64,000 nucleotides of DNA from UM-FILTER-40-17 sp032251335 (GTDB lineage Bacteria > Bacteroidota > Bacteroidia > Flavobacteriales > Flavobacteriaceae), in NCBI GenBank assembly GCA_032251335.1, contig JAVVDW010000013.1:25002-89001 (forward strand). Direction: 5' to 3'. Below, in pieces: positions 8,630-17,061 of this stretch. Below the pieces are notes generated by a model that did no database searches, had not been told where the DNA came from, and worked only from the letters and a program-made list of their open reading frames with translations. Position 1 is the first letter of the stretch; each line of letters starts with the position of its first letter. A program made the translations under genes and the position numbers.

Positions 8630-9559
8630 ATGAAAGCGACACAAACCAACGTATCAAACACCATAAGATTTTTATTTATATTCTTTACGCTTTTGACGTT
8701 GAATGCCTGTCGCCAAAACGACGGAAAAACACAACCTCAGGTGGCGACCAATCTAGAGGCACCGGACGAGATGGTACCCAAGAGTTGGATAGACAATCGG
8801 GTGCACAAAGCCTCCGAAAAACTCCAAAAAACAGCTGCGGGAAAAATAGTTTGGCAGGCAATGGAAGCGCATGGCGGGCTCAAAAAATACTATGAAAATG
8901 GTTATCTGTCTTTTCATTTCAACTATCAACCGCTAGGTGAAGGCGTTCCAAGAAATACGTATCAAGTGGTGGATACTTGGCGCAATTTGGCACGCCACAA
9001 AGAAGCCTTGGATACGAGCTTACAGTACGGATGGAATGGAAAAGTAGCTTGGGAGGTTAAAAAAGACAGTACTTCCATTCCTTACAACACGCGCTTTTGG
9101 GCACTCACTCCCTACTATTTTGCAGCCATCCCTTTTGTGTTGGAAGGCGCCGGTGTAAACTTGGAACAATTGCCCGATGAAAACTTCAAAAATAAAACTT
9201 GGGATGTCGTCAAAGTGACCTTTGATCCGGGAACCGGAGATGCACCCGACGATTATTACATATTGTATTTCGACAAAACGGACCATACGCTCGGAGTCAT
9301 CAGGTATATCGTGAGCTATCCGGCATATTTTAAGAAAGGCGAGCACATGCCCGAAAAATTTATGGATGTGATCGGTAAGCAAGTGATTGATAGCATCGTT
9401 TTTCCGGAGGCCTACAAAACATATTGGCTGGGCAAAGACAACCAACCCACCCAATACATTACAGAAATCACACTCAGCGAAGTTTCCTTTGAAAATAGTG
9501 TCCCCACCGGCTATTTCAATCCGCCACCGGGCGCAAAAATCATCGAAGGATTGGAGTAA
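8630..9559 (+). CDS. lipoprotein of unknown function (DUF6503-like)
   Basis: 309-residue secreted protein. The N-terminus has a hydrophobic stretch ending in a lipobox L-N-A-C (Cys27), so it should be lipid-anchored in the envelope. The mature part begins with a polar linker, then W-Q-A-M-E-A-H-G-G-L-K-K-Y, a signature I associate with a Bacteroidota family named DUF6503. The rest looks like the beta-rich fold of LolA/outer-membrane lipoprotein-sorting relatives, but this is inferred from pattern only. It is transcribed alone and ends in an AT-rich stretch before a convergent gene. Confidence 0.75.
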   Translation: MKATQTNVSNTIRFLFIFFTLLTLNACRQNDGKTQPQVATNLEAPDEMVPKSWIDNRVHKASEKLQKTAAGKIVWQAMEAHGGLKKYYENGYLSFHFNYQPLGEGVPRNTYQVVDTWRNLARHKEALDTSLQYGWNGKVAWEVKKDSTSIPYNTRFWALTPYYFAAIPFVLEGAGVNLEQLPDENFKNKTWDVVKVTFDPGTGDAPDDYYILYFDKTDHTLGVIRYIVSYPAYFKKGEHMPEKFMDVIGKQVIDSIVFPEAYKTYWLGKDNQPTQYITEITLSEVSFENSVPTGYFNPPPGAKIIEGLE

Positions 9560-9620
9560 AAAAATAATCAATCAGTTGTTTGACTATCTATTTGTTTCTA
9601 AATCGCATAAACCAAAAAAG

Positions 9621-10070
9621 TTAAAAGGCGCAATTTTTGGGTAGGGGTTTTCGTTGGGCAAAATCGAGGGCAAAATCAGCCTTGGTTTGTGTTTTCTCAA
9701 AACCGGTTGCCACGCTACCGCTAAAGACCTCGGTGCTGTATCCGGAATTGTTCATGTGAACCCGAATGATTACCTTCTGATGTTGATCTATTTTGACAGG
9801 CCCACCCAATCGGGTAAAAGGTTGTTCATCGGTGTGGCTGTGCATCAAAATGCGCCTATAAAAAAGTGTTTGTCCGTTAGCTGAAATCACTTCCCACCAA
9901 TCGGCATACTGCTTGCATCCCAAATCGGGACTCTTGATGCTTACTGAAAAACGGTAATTGTTCGGTTTACCGGAAACCTCCACGCCAAGCACTTCAGCCC
10001 GGGAATGGCTTTGGCCAAAAGTTTGAAAAACCGTCAGAATTAGAAACGTGTATGCGAAAAATTTTAACAT
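9621..10070 (-). CDS. small secreted hypothetical protein
   Basis: 149-residue protein with a typical Sec signal peptide (hydrophobic residues about 3-15, cleavage likely after F-G-Q-S). The mature domain appears beta-rich and includes two conserved-looking features, L-G-C-K-Q-Y-A-D-W-W-E-V and the histidine pair M-H-S-H-T-D. A second cysteine near the C-terminus (N-C-A-F) could pair with the first in the periplasm. No function recognised. The start lies 1 bp after the stop of the upstream small membrane protein gene, so the two form an operon. Confidence 0.75.
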   Translation of the reverse strand: MLKFFAYTFLILTVFQTFGQSHSRAEVLGVEVSGKPNNYRFSVSIKSPDLGCKQYADWWEVISANGQTLFYRRILMHSHTDEQPFTRLGGPVKIDQHQKVIIRVHMNNSGYSTEVFSGSVATGFEKTQTKADFALDFAQRKPLPKNCAF

Positions 10071-10071
10071 T

Positions 10072-10269
10072 CTAAGATTTCATTTTATCTTTTATCGATT
10101 TGGAAATCAGATAAATGAAAATGATGACGAGCACACAAAGCGAAACGATGGCACTGCCCATAGCAATAGTGCTATCCTTGCTAAACGGATCGTTTAAATC
10201 TATCTGTGCCAAATTAAAAACGGCAAGCACCAACGCCAACAAAGCCAATAAATACCAAACTACACGCAT
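10072..10269 (-). CDS. small inner-membrane protein
   Basis: 65-residue protein with two hydrophobic helices (about residues 3-20 and 33-55) joined by a short polar loop (Q-I-D-L-N-D-P-F-S-K-D), and a lysine-rich C-terminus that should face the cytoplasm. It resembles the many two-helix envelope proteins of Flavobacteriales but I recognise no named family. It is the first gene of a two-gene unit with the secreted protein at 9621. Confidence 0.7.
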   Translation of the reverse strand: MRVVWYLLALLALVLAVFNLAQIDLNDPFSKDSTIAMGSAIVSLCVLVIIFIYLISKSIKDKMKS

Positions 10270-10353
10270 ATTTCGATAATTTTATGCAAATTTAGGTATT
10301 ATAGTTTACAATAAATACAGTTTAAAAAGCTTTGTCGTGAATCAACAACGAGC

Positions 10354-10935
10354 CTATGCAAACAAGTCCTTGACATTGGCAGCAAAAAGTTTGACGGCAA
10401 TTGCCATCAGAATAATGCCAAATACTTTCCGGATAATGTTGATACCCGATTTGCCAAACATGCGTTCTATTTTGGCAGAAGATTTCAATACAATATACAC
10501 AAAAACAGAATTGATTAGGATAGCAATGCCAATATTGACGGCTTGAAACTCGGCTCGCAAAGACAGGATGGACGTCATGGTACCGGCACCGGCGATAAGC
10601 GGAAAAGCTATCGGCACTATGGAAGCCGTTTCCGGAGCTTCGTCTTTGTAGAGCGTGATGCCCAAAATCATTTCGAGCGAAAGAAAAAACAAGACAAATG
10701 AACCCGCTACCGCAAATGAATTTACATCAATGCCTATAAATTTTAAGATTTCCTCGCCCAAAAACATAAAAAGAATCATGATGATGGCAGCAACGAGGGT
10801 CGCTTTTTCAGACTGAATGTGTCCGACTTTTTTTCTAAGTTCAATTATAATAGGAATGCTGCCAATGATGTCAATCACAGCAAACAAAATCATACCGGAG
10901 GTCGCGATTTCTTTCCAACTAATGCTCATATCCAA
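10354..10935 (-). CDS. MarC-family integral membrane protein
   Basis: 193 residues with six predicted membrane helices and no signal peptide. The N-terminal half has the family pattern I-D-I-I-G-S-I-P-I, and a conserved G-A-G-T-M-T-S-I-L-S stretch lies after the third helix, as in MarC/UPF0056 proteins. The family was once linked to multiple antibiotic resistance, but that link is not supported and its true function is unknown. Monocistronic; the upstream gap holds no other gene. Confidence 0.88.
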   Translation of the reverse strand: MDMSISWKEIATSGMILFAVIDIIGSIPIIIELRKKVGHIQSEKATLVAAIIMILFMFLGEEILKFIGIDVNSFAVAGSFVLFFLSLEMILGITLYKDEAPETASIVPIAFPLIAGAGTMTSILSLRAEFQAVNIGIAILINSVFVYIVLKSSAKIERMFGKSGINIIRKVFGIILMAIAVKLFAANVKDLFA

Positions 10936-11043
10936 ATTTTTTGCAAAAGTAGTTATTCAAAACCAAATGGCATCTTAGATGTTGGGTTAATTTACCGTTA
11001 TCATTTTTAAACGGAAAAAAGATTTTTCGATTGAGTAAACCGC

Positions 11044-11589
11044 TCACTCAGAGGCGATTTCAAAAAAACTAAACACGTTGTTGCTGTAGCTCCGGGAATT
11101 CACATAGTTTGGCAGTGCTTTCACGTCTGTGCGTTTGCTGTGCTCCATAATCAAAATACCTTCCGGTTTCAGCAGCTTTCTTTCGAAGACAATTTTCGGA
11201 ATCTTCTGATACACTTCATCACCAATATCGTAAGGTGGATCGGCAAAAATGACGTCCCACTTTTGAGAGGTTTTTTCTAAAAAACCAATCAAGTCTGCCT
11301 GCTGCGCTATTATCGGAAAATCGAATGCGGCAGCTGTGTTTTTTACAAAGGCAACACATTTTCTGTCTGCATCCACGGCATCTATGTGCAGCACGCCACG
11401 TGAGGCAAATTCAAAAGCAATACTTCCGGTACCTGTACACAGATCCAATACGTGTATTTCATCGAAATAGACTTGGTTGTTCAGCAAATTAAAAAGAGCT
11501 TCTTTCGCAAAATCTGTAGTCGGTCTGACCGGGAGATTTTTAGGTATTTGTAGTTTTCGACCCTTGTGGGTGCCAGATATAATTCTCAT
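11044..11589 (-). CDS. rsmD: 16S rRNA (guanine(966)-N2)-methyltransferase
   Basis: 181-residue SAM-dependent methyltransferase that modifies G966 in helix 31 of 16S rRNA during 30S assembly. It opens with M-R-I-I-S-G-T-H-K-G-R-K-L, the family signature, then R-P-T-T-D-F-A-K-E-A-L-F-N. The SAM-binding motif D-L-C-T-G-T-G-S-I-A-F-E and the catalytic F-A-D-P-P-Y (NPPY-type motif) are both present. It starts 3 bp after the DUF3822 gene stop, forming the usual Bacteroidota pair. Confidence 0.95.
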   Translation of the reverse strand: MRIISGTHKGRKLQIPKNLPVRPTTDFAKEALFNLLNNQVYFDEIHVLDLCTGTGSIAFEFASRGVLHIDAVDADRKCVAFVKNTAAAFDFPIIAQQADLIGFLEKTSQKWDVIFADPPYDIGDEVYQKIPKIVFERKLLKPEGILIMEHSKRTDVKALPNYVNSRSYSNNVFSFFEIASE

Positions 11590-11592
11590 GAT

Positions 11593-12384
11593 TTAGGCGT
11601 GCATCAAGATAAAATTTTTGGTGTTTTCGGTGTCAATCTTTCTGTTATTCAGTGTATCCGAATCAACCGGCAAGTATACTTTTATCAAATCGATTAATTC
11701 ATCTTTACCACTGAAATCTCCTAAGAGAATCAATCCGTAATCGGCATTAAAATGGATTCTTTGCAGACAAAATAAGGTGAAATACAGCACGTCTTCTGCT
11801 GTGGTGTATGCAAATTGGTTGTAGAGTTGTAGTTTGCCGTTTTTGACAGCCACACATTCAAACTGATGATGGTCAAAATGCAGATAGACCTGTTCTCGGT
11901 GCATGCCTGCTTCTTTGTTCAAAATGTTTTCGACCAAAACTGTTGCATGGTGCTTGTATTGAAAAGTGCCAAAGACATCAATAAAAAAGTTATTGATATT
12001 TACAAAAGGCAGATAGACATTTACCATGTCGTTGTTGTTGATGATGTCGTAGGATATAAAATCTGTAGGCATTAAGGCTACATTAAATTTGAGGTAATCT
12101 GCCAAATGGGCTTCTTTAAAAAAGGCTTTTGGCACAAAAGAAGACCAGTCGTTTTTGTGAATCACCGTCAAAGAATCAAAGTCTTTTAAAGTTATCGATT
12201 TTTCGGTAAAAAAGTCTGAAAGCGCATCGAGCAATTCGGAGGGCTGTGAAACTTTTATGTCCTTTTGAATGATTTGAGACTGTCTATCCGATGTGTGAAC
12301 AAAAAAAGAAAGTCCGGTCAAACTCACTTGAACGGACAAACTTTTAGGAGACTGTAAGATTTTGCTACTCGTCGTTGCTGCCAT
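11593..12384 (-). CDS. DUF3822 family protein
   Basis: 263-residue cytoplasmic protein of the DUF3822 family, which in Bacteroidota almost always sits directly upstream of rsmD, as here. The sequence suggests two ASKHA-like (actin/hexokinase-type) halves (for example S-L-S-V-Q-V-S-L-T-G-L-S-F near residue 15 and L-H-F-D-H-H-Q-F near 165) but key nucleotide-binding motifs are not evident, so enzymatic activity is uncertain. The start overlaps the end of the upstream gene by 20 bp, indicating translational coupling. Confidence 0.85.
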   Translation of the reverse strand: MAATTSSKILQSPKSLSVQVSLTGLSFFVHTSDRQSQIIQKDIKVSQPSELLDALSDFFTEKSITLKDFDSLTVIHKNDWSSFVPKAFFKEAHLADYLKFNVALMPTDFISYDIINNNDMVNVYLPFVNINNFFIDVFGTFQYKHHATVLVENILNKEAGMHREQVYLHFDHHQFECVAVKNGKLQLYNQFAYTTAEDVLYFTLFCLQRIHFNADYGLILLGDFSGKDELIDLIKVYLPVDSDTLNNRKIDTENTKNFILMHA

Positions 12385-13015
12385 AATTTTTGGGCCAGTT
12401 TCCGTTGGTGTTTACCTCAGTGAGCGAGCCCACGCGTAGGTGTGTACCGTTAACACCGTCAACAGAAACTACTTGATTTTCTTGGACTAACAAATTGGCG
12501 TCCTGATCAAATAGAATGTCGTTTTTAGCAGCTTTCACTTCAAAAACAGGAATTTTTATGTTGTTCTGCTGTAAAAAACCGGCTTTTAAATCGAATTTTT
12601 TAGTGACGCCTTCAATAGGAATGTTGGCCATGGTTTTGTAGCGGTCAGAATTTTTAAAGAGCGAGTCTTTGACAGATGCATAACCCAAGGTATCCACTAT
12701 AACAATGTCTTTCAAAGTAGTGACCCCATATCTTTTGGTCATCACTTCATCTACAATGCTGGAGTCTCTTCTTTGGGTAATGGTAAACTTAGCTGTATCT
12801 ATAAATTGAATTAAACTGTCAAAAGAAGGTGCAAAATATCCGGTGACGGTTCTGTGTGCCAATTGTGCAACACGTATGTCTTTGAGGTTTTCTATGACTT
12901 TGGCATATCGCACTTGTTTTACCTTGTTAAATGCTACCGGACCGGTAACGGAATTGTAAACCAAATAGGCTAGCCCGAAGATGACTAACCATAAGAAAAG
13001 GCGTAAAATTTTCAT
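12365..13015 (-). CDS. conserved single-pass membrane protein, unknown function
   Basis: 216-residue protein with an N-terminal hydrophobic helix (about residues 4-22) and a long extracytoplasmic domain containing V-R-Y-A-K-V-I-E-N-L-K-D-I-R-V-A-Q near residue 40. That region resembles pseudopilin-like proteins in which a helix follows the membrane anchor, but no prepilin cleavage site is visible. It is first in the three-gene unit with DUF3822 and rsmD. The pairing is common in Bacteroidota; function unknown. Confidence 0.8.
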   Translation of the reverse strand: MKILRLFLWLVIFGLAYLVYNSVTGPVAFNKVKQVRYAKVIENLKDIRVAQLAHRTVTGYFAPSFDSLIQFIDTAKFTITQRRDSSIVDEVMTKRYGVTTLKDIVIVDTLGYASVKDSLFKNSDRYKTMANIPIEGVTKKFDLKAGFLQQNNIKIPVFEVKAAKNDILFDQDANLLVQENQVVSVDGVNGTHLRVGSLTEVNTNGNWPKNYGSNDE

Positions 13016-13212
13016 TTTTGTTGTGTTTTTCAGTTTTTGATGATAGGCAAATTTACATTTTTTTTTTAATCATTTACTTTTATTTAAAATTTTCAGCAGG
13101 AAAAAAAAGTTAAAAAATTCTATTTGCTTGTTTTTTGCCAATTTATCAGTGTTTCCTGCAAAATTGATATTTTTTAAATATTTTTACACAAACAAACCAA
13201 AATTCAAGAACC

Positions 13213-14064
13213 ATGAAAATCTTCAATTACGTCTGCCTCTCAGTATTGGGTTTACTAAGCTTTCTTTCGGTCTCTGCACAAATCGAAACACCTGCACCCA
13301 GCCCATTTTCCAAAACTGAACAAATGGTTGGGCTCACAAAGGTTACTCTGGAATATTCCAGACCTTCCATGAGAGAACGCAAAATCTTTGGTGACCTTGT
13401 GCCTTGGGAACAGCTATGGAGAACAGGAGCCAACGCCAATACCAAAATTACCTTTTCAGACGATGTGGCCATAGACGGAAAAATCTTAGCTGCCGGCACA
13501 TACGCCTTGTTTTCAAAACCGGATCCGGCTTTTTGGGAGTTGATTTTTTATACAGATACTAACAATGGCGGACTCCCTGCCAAATGGGATGAATCAAAAG
13601 TAGCCCTTAGGGTAATGGCAGACATGGAAGAATTTCCCGTTCCGGTAGAAACCTTTACCATTGCCTTTGGCGACCTTACCAGCAACAGCGCCTCACTCAT
13701 CCTTATTTGGGAAGAATTCTATGCAAAAATGAAGTTTGAAGTGCCTACCCAAGAAAAAGCCATGGCCAGCATCAATAAAGTGATGAACGGGCCGTCTGCA
13801 GGAGATTATTTTGCGGCAGCACAATACTATTTTGAATCGGGCGAAGACTTTAAACAAGCTTTGGATTGGGTAAACAAATCAATCGAGTTGGCCACCTCTG
13901 AACAATTCTGGGTTTTTCGACTAAAATCTCAAATCCAAGCGGAATTGGGCGATTTTAAAGGGGCAATTGCTACTGCGCAAAAATCGCTCGAACTCTCCGA
14001 AAAAGCCGGCAATAAAGATTATGTAAAGCTCAACAAAGACGCCATCGCCGCATGGCGCAATTAA
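13213..14064 (+). CDS. DUF2911 domain protein with C-terminal TPR-like helices
   Basis: 283 residues. It has a Sec signal peptide (hydrophobic residues 7-20, cleavage likely near V-S-A-Q). Residues about 28-175 form a DUF2911 domain with the characteristic V-G-L-T-K-V-T-L-E-Y-S-R-P-S then R-K-I-F-G-D-L-V-P, and W-R-T-G-A-N-A-N-T-K-I-T. The remaining approximately 100 residues are helical and fit tetratricopeptide-like repeats (D-Y-F-A-A-A-Q-Y-Y-F-E-S-G-E-D). Probably periplasmic; biochemical role unknown. Confidence 0.9.
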   Translation: MKIFNYVCLSVLGLLSFLSVSAQIETPAPSPFSKTEQMVGLTKVTLEYSRPSMRERKIFGDLVPWEQLWRTGANANTKITFSDDVAIDGKILAAGTYALFSKPDPAFWELIFYTDTNNGGLPAKWDESKVALRVMADMEEFPVPVETFTIAFGDLTSNSASLILIWEEFYAKMKFEVPTQEKAMASINKVMNGPSAGDYFAAAQYYFESGEDFKQALDWVNKSIELATSEQFWVFRLKSQIQAELGDFKGAIATAQKSLELSEKAGNKDYVKLNKDAIAAWRN

Positions 14065-14161
14065 AAAAGTACTGACAACGGTTTGATGCTTTCCGCTTTC
14101 CAACGTCAATGCATCCAAAAGAAAACAGGCACTTTTGGCAGATATTTTTTATACAAAACCG

Positions 14162-14494
14162 ATGAACGAAGAAGATAGAAGGCGTTTTGAAGATGCACTC
14201 CATATTGCTATCGAAAAAACAAAAAGCAGGATAGATTTTTACAGAGATTTATCCAAACCCGTGGCGCCTGACGATGCCATAGGGCGCGTTTCTCGTATGG
14301 ATGCCATCAACAATGGCAGCATCAACAAGGCTGCTTTGGAGAAAGCTGAAAAAAAATTGGAAAAACTCGAATTGGCACTGCAAAATATAGATGATCCCGA
14401 TTTTGGCACCTGTGCCAAATGCAACCAAAACATTCCTCTACAAAGACTTCTCGCAGTTCCCGAAAGCAGATTTTGTATGAGTTGCGCTGTGTAA
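14162..14494 (+). CDS. DksA/TraR-type C4 zinc-finger protein
   Basis: Small cytoplasmic protein (110 residues from the ATG at 14162) with a helical N-terminal half and a C-terminal four-cysteine zinc finger: C-A-K-C, a 17-residue loop, then C-M-S-C. This is the TraR/DksA fold; DksA-type proteins act on RNA polymerase through the secondary channel, but this copy lacks the long coiled coil of true DksA, so its target is uncertain. The frame can be extended to a TTG at 14135, but that codon falls in an AT-rich promoter-like region; the ATG is preferred. Confidence 0.82.
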   Translation: MNEEDRRRFEDALHIAIEKTKSRIDFYRDLSKPVAPDDAIGRVSRMDAINNGSINKAALEKAEKKLEKLELALQNIDDPDFGTCAKCNQNIPLQRLLAVPESRFCMSCAV

Positions 14495-14505
14495 AATTTA
14501 ATTTC

Positions 14506-14519
14506 GGACAAATTTGTCC
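14506..14519. promoter_or_regulatory. palindromic operator over the rrf2 promoter
   Basis: Perfect 14-bp palindrome GGACAAATTTGTCC. Its right half contains TTTG (14513-14516), which sits exactly 19 bp upstream of a -7 box TATCTTTG (14536-14543), so the palindrome covers the -33 element. A dimeric Rrf2 regulator bound here would block RNA polymerase. That the product of the next gene binds its own promoter is inference. Confidence 0.65.
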
Positions 14520-14543
14520 TTTATTATTTTTTTCTTATCTTTG
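14513..14543 (+). promoter_or_regulatory. promoter of the rrf2-ric operon
   Basis: Bacteroidota-type promoter: -33 TTTG at 14513-14516, 19-bp spacer, -7 TATCTTTG at 14536-14543. Predicted transcription start is about 14550, giving a leader of about 10 bases before the ATG at 14561. Confidence 0.7.
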
Positions 14544-14560
14544 TATCAAAATTACAACCT

Positions 14561-15001
14561 ATGTTTTCCAAAGCTTGCGAGTATGCCATACGGGCCACGC
14601 TTCACATAGCAGCTCATGCTTCTATAGAAAATAAAATTTCCATCAAAGAAATTGCTTCGGCTATAGACTCGCCGGTAGCTTTTACCGCTAAAATATTGCA
14701 GCAACTGGTCAAAAATAATATAGTGGAATCCACTAAAGGACCCAGCGGTGGTTTTTTTGTTTTGGAAGAAACTATCCACAAAACACATTTGGGTGACATC
14801 GTAGAAGCCATAGACGGAGATGCCATTTTTAGAGGTTGTGGCCTGGGTTTAGCTTCTTGTGATGCAACGTGTCCCTGTCCTGTACACAACCAATTTCTAA
14901 CCATTAGAAACGACCTGAGTACGATGTTGCAAGGCACTACCTTGGCCGATTTAATGGATGGTCTGCACAAAGGGGAAACTTTTTTAAAGCGCGTTTCCTG
15001 A
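14561..15001 (+). CDS. Rrf2-family iron-sulfur transcriptional regulator (NsrR-like)
   Basis: 146-residue winged-helix regulator. The N-terminus (E-Y-A-I-R-A-T-L-H-I-A) and recognition region (A-F-T-A-K-I-L-Q-Q-L-V, then S-T-K-G-P-S-G-G-F) are characteristic of Rrf2 proteins. Four cysteines, C93, C100, C104 and C106, lie where NsrR and IscR hold a [2Fe-2S] or [4Fe-4S] cluster, although the spacing (C-x6-C-x3-C-x-C) differs from E. coli NsrR. It is followed 30 bp later by a RIC repair gene, so sensing nitric oxide or cluster damage is likely. A palindrome overlaps its promoter, pointing to autoregulation. Confidence 0.9.
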   Translation: MFSKACEYAIRATLHIAAHASIENKISIKEIASAIDSPVAFTAKILQQLVKNNIVESTKGPSGGFFVLEETIHKTHLGDIVEAIDGDAIFRGCGLGLASCDATCPCPVHNQFLTIRNDLSTMLQGTTLADLMDGLHKGETFLKRVS

Positions 15002-15031
15002 ACAATTTATATCTCATTTAAAACAAACACC

Positions 15032-15760
15032 ATGAATATTACTGCACAAGACATGATTGGCGAATTGGTAGCCAAGGACTACCGCACCGCCACGGTTTTT
15101 AAAAAACACAAAATAGACTTTTGCTGCAACGGCGGCCGAAGTATAGCCGAAGCCTGCGAAAAGAAAAAAATAGACAGCCAAACTTTGCTTACGCAACTAC
15201 ATGAGGCAGTGCAATCCGGAAATTCTGAGCGTATAGATTTTCAAACTTGGCCGGCAGATTTGTTGATTGACTATATCGAAAAAAAACACCACCGCTATGT
15301 TGAAGAGTGTATTCCTGTTTTAAAGGAGTTTCTTCAGAAGGTAGCCACGGTCCACGGGCACCACAGAACGGAATTGCTTGAAGTTAGAGCAGAGTTTGAT
15401 GCTGCCTCGGCTGCTTTGGCGGCGCACATGAAAAAAGAAGAAATCATCTTATTTCCCTATATCAAAAAAATGCTGCAAGCCAAATCAGCAAACAAGGCTC
15501 CACAGCTACCTCCTTTTGGTTCCGTAGAAAATCCCATTAAAATGATGCATCAAGAACACGATACAGAAGGCGAACGTTTCCGAAAAATTGAACAACTCAC
15601 CAACGATTATCAGCCCCCTGAGGAAGCTTGTAATACCTATAGGGTAAGTTATGCCATGCTAAAAGAATTTCAGGACGATTTGCACCAACACATCCATCTG
15701 GAAAACAACATTTTGTTCCCTAAAGCCATTGCCTTGGAAGCTGAATTGACCAGCTGCTAA
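15032..15760 (+). CDS. ric: iron-sulfur cluster repair di-iron protein (RIC/ScdA/YtfE)
   Basis: 242 residues in two parts. The N-terminal ScdA_N domain (residues 1-60) holds the motif F-K-K-H-K-I-D-F-C-C-N-G-G. The C-terminal hemerythrin-like domain (about 75-240) has the spaced histidines of a di-iron site: K-K-H-H-R-Y, H-G-H-H-R, A-H-M-K-K-E-E, H-Q-E-H-D and H-Q-H-I-H-L-E-N. Family members repair clusters damaged by nitric oxide or peroxide in the cytoplasm. Second gene of the Rrf2-controlled unit. The gene symbol is by family name; orthologues are also called scdA or ytfE. Confidence 0.95.
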   Translation: MNITAQDMIGELVAKDYRTATVFKKHKIDFCCNGGRSIAEACEKKKIDSQTLLTQLHEAVQSGNSERIDFQTWPADLLIDYIEKKHHRYVEECIPVLKEFLQKVATVHGHHRTELLEVRAEFDAASAALAAHMKKEEIILFPYIKKMLQAKSANKAPQLPPFGSVENPIKMMHQEHDTEGERFRKIEQLTNDYQPPEEACNTYRVSYAMLKEFQDDLHQHIHLENNILFPKAIALEAELTSC

Positions 15761-15778
15761 AAGTTTGATTACTTTCGT

Positions 15779-17038
15779 ATGCTAAATACGTCTGAAATGA
15801 CTTTTCCCCGAAGCTGGATTTCCATTGCCTTGTTTAATTTAGCCATAGCTGCGTCCTTTGGCCTGTTGCTGAGGTCGCAGTATTTGTTTGCGCTACCGTT
15901 TCAATATCGTTTTGTGACGCATGCACATTCACACGTAGCCATGCTGGGATGGGTCTATTTGGTTTTGTTTGCTTGCATCGTGTGTGTGTTTATACCCGAA
16001 GATCTAAAAAAATTCAAAAAACTCTTTTGGGTCACCCAATTTTCCGTCATCGGTATGATGTGTAGTTTCCCATTTCAAGGTTACGCCGTATTTTCCATCA
16101 TTTTTTCGACACTTCATATTTTTTGCAGTTACGCATTTGTCTTAAAAGTTTGGCCAAAACTTCGCCCAAGTAGTCAAATGGCTACTCGGTTTCTCAAAAC
16201 GGCTTTTATTTTGATGCTGATTTCCACCGGCGGAGTTTGGTCACTAGGGCCTATTATGGCTTCGGGTGGCAACGGCTCAGCAGCTTACCATATCGCCATT
16301 CAGACGTTTTTGCACCTTCAATTCAACGGCTGGTTTTTGTTTGCCGTGCTGGCAATTTTCATTAAAATCTGCGAGAACAAAGGGATTGTCTTCCTCAAAA
16401 GAAATGTAAATGGGTTTCTCATTTCCCTGATTTTGGCTACAGTTTTCACGCTAGCGCTTCCCATCAGTTGGTTTTGGGATGCTAACAGCTTGGGATTCTT
16501 AAATACCATTGGCGTGTTCAGTCAGTTTGCAGCCTTGTTTATTGCGATCAAAATCTTTTTAGCCACAAAGTTTTCTGTTCCATCGAAGCCTTCCAACATC
16601 ATTCGTGCTGCCTTGATTTTGGGAGCCACGAGTTTTATCCTTAAAATAGTGTTGCAGCTGTTTTCGATTTTTCCGAAATGGGCACTGCGCTCCTTTCAAA
16701 TTAAAAATTTTGTGATAGGATTTATTCACCTGACCATGCTTGGTCTTATTTCCGGATTTTTGTTCTATTTTATTTTTCAGGTATTTTCAAAACTCGCCGA
16801 AAAGAAGGTTATCACATTCGGATTTTATCTATTTATAGTCGGCTTTGTTTTATCCGAAACTTGGCTGTTTGTGCAGGGATTTATGTTTTACTTGGGTTAT
16901 GGACTGCTTCCTGCTTATTATGAAGCACTCTTTGCGACTAGTATTTTGCTTTGGTTCGGAATTTTATTGATTTTTGTCCGTTTCTCGTTCTTTTGCAAAA
17001 AAGATAAAACCGAATCGTTAAGTGTTGACACTTTTTAA
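15779..17038 (+). CDS. polytopic histidine-containing membrane protein in the NO-stress operon (possible heme protein)
   Basis: 419-residue integral membrane protein with about 11-12 helices and no soluble domain. Several histidines lie inside or at the ends of helices: T-H-A-H-S-H-V-A-M-L-G-W (about residues 46-57), S-T-L-H, F-L-H-L-Q-F-N-G-W-F, and F-I-H-L-T-M-L-G. The H-x-H-x-H-x3-L-G pattern resembles the heme-ligand helix of heme-copper oxidase/NorB-type subunits and NnrS proteins, but full catalytic motifs are not recognisable. It starts 18 bp after ric, so it belongs to the same operon. A role in handling nitric oxide or heme in the membrane is inferred from context. Confidence 0.8.
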   Translation: MLNTSEMTFPRSWISIALFNLAIAASFGLLLRSQYLFALPFQYRFVTHAHSHVAMLGWVYLVLFACIVCVFIPEDLKKFKKLFWVTQFSVIGMMCSFPFQGYAVFSIIFSTLHIFCSYAFVLKVWPKLRPSSQMATRFLKTAFILMLISTGGVWSLGPIMASGGNGSAAYHIAIQTFLHLQFNGWFLFAVLAIFIKICENKGIVFLKRNVNGFLISLILATVFTLALPISWFWDANSLGFLNTIGVFSQFAALFIAIKIFLATKFSVPSKPSNIIRAALILGATSFILKIVLQLFSIFPKWALRSFQIKNFVIGFIHLTMLGLISGFLFYFIFQVFSKLAEKKVITFGFYLFIVGFVLSETWLFVQGFMFYLGYGLLPAYYEALFATSILLWFGILLIFVRFSFFCKKDKTESLSVDTF

Positions 17039-17061
17039 CGACTTAACCTAAAAAGAAACTT

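Noticed and set aside
14135..14161. TTG start for the DksA/TraR-type protein
   Set aside because: The extra nine codons lie in an AT-rich promoter-like segment; the ATG at 14162 gives the usual short family form.
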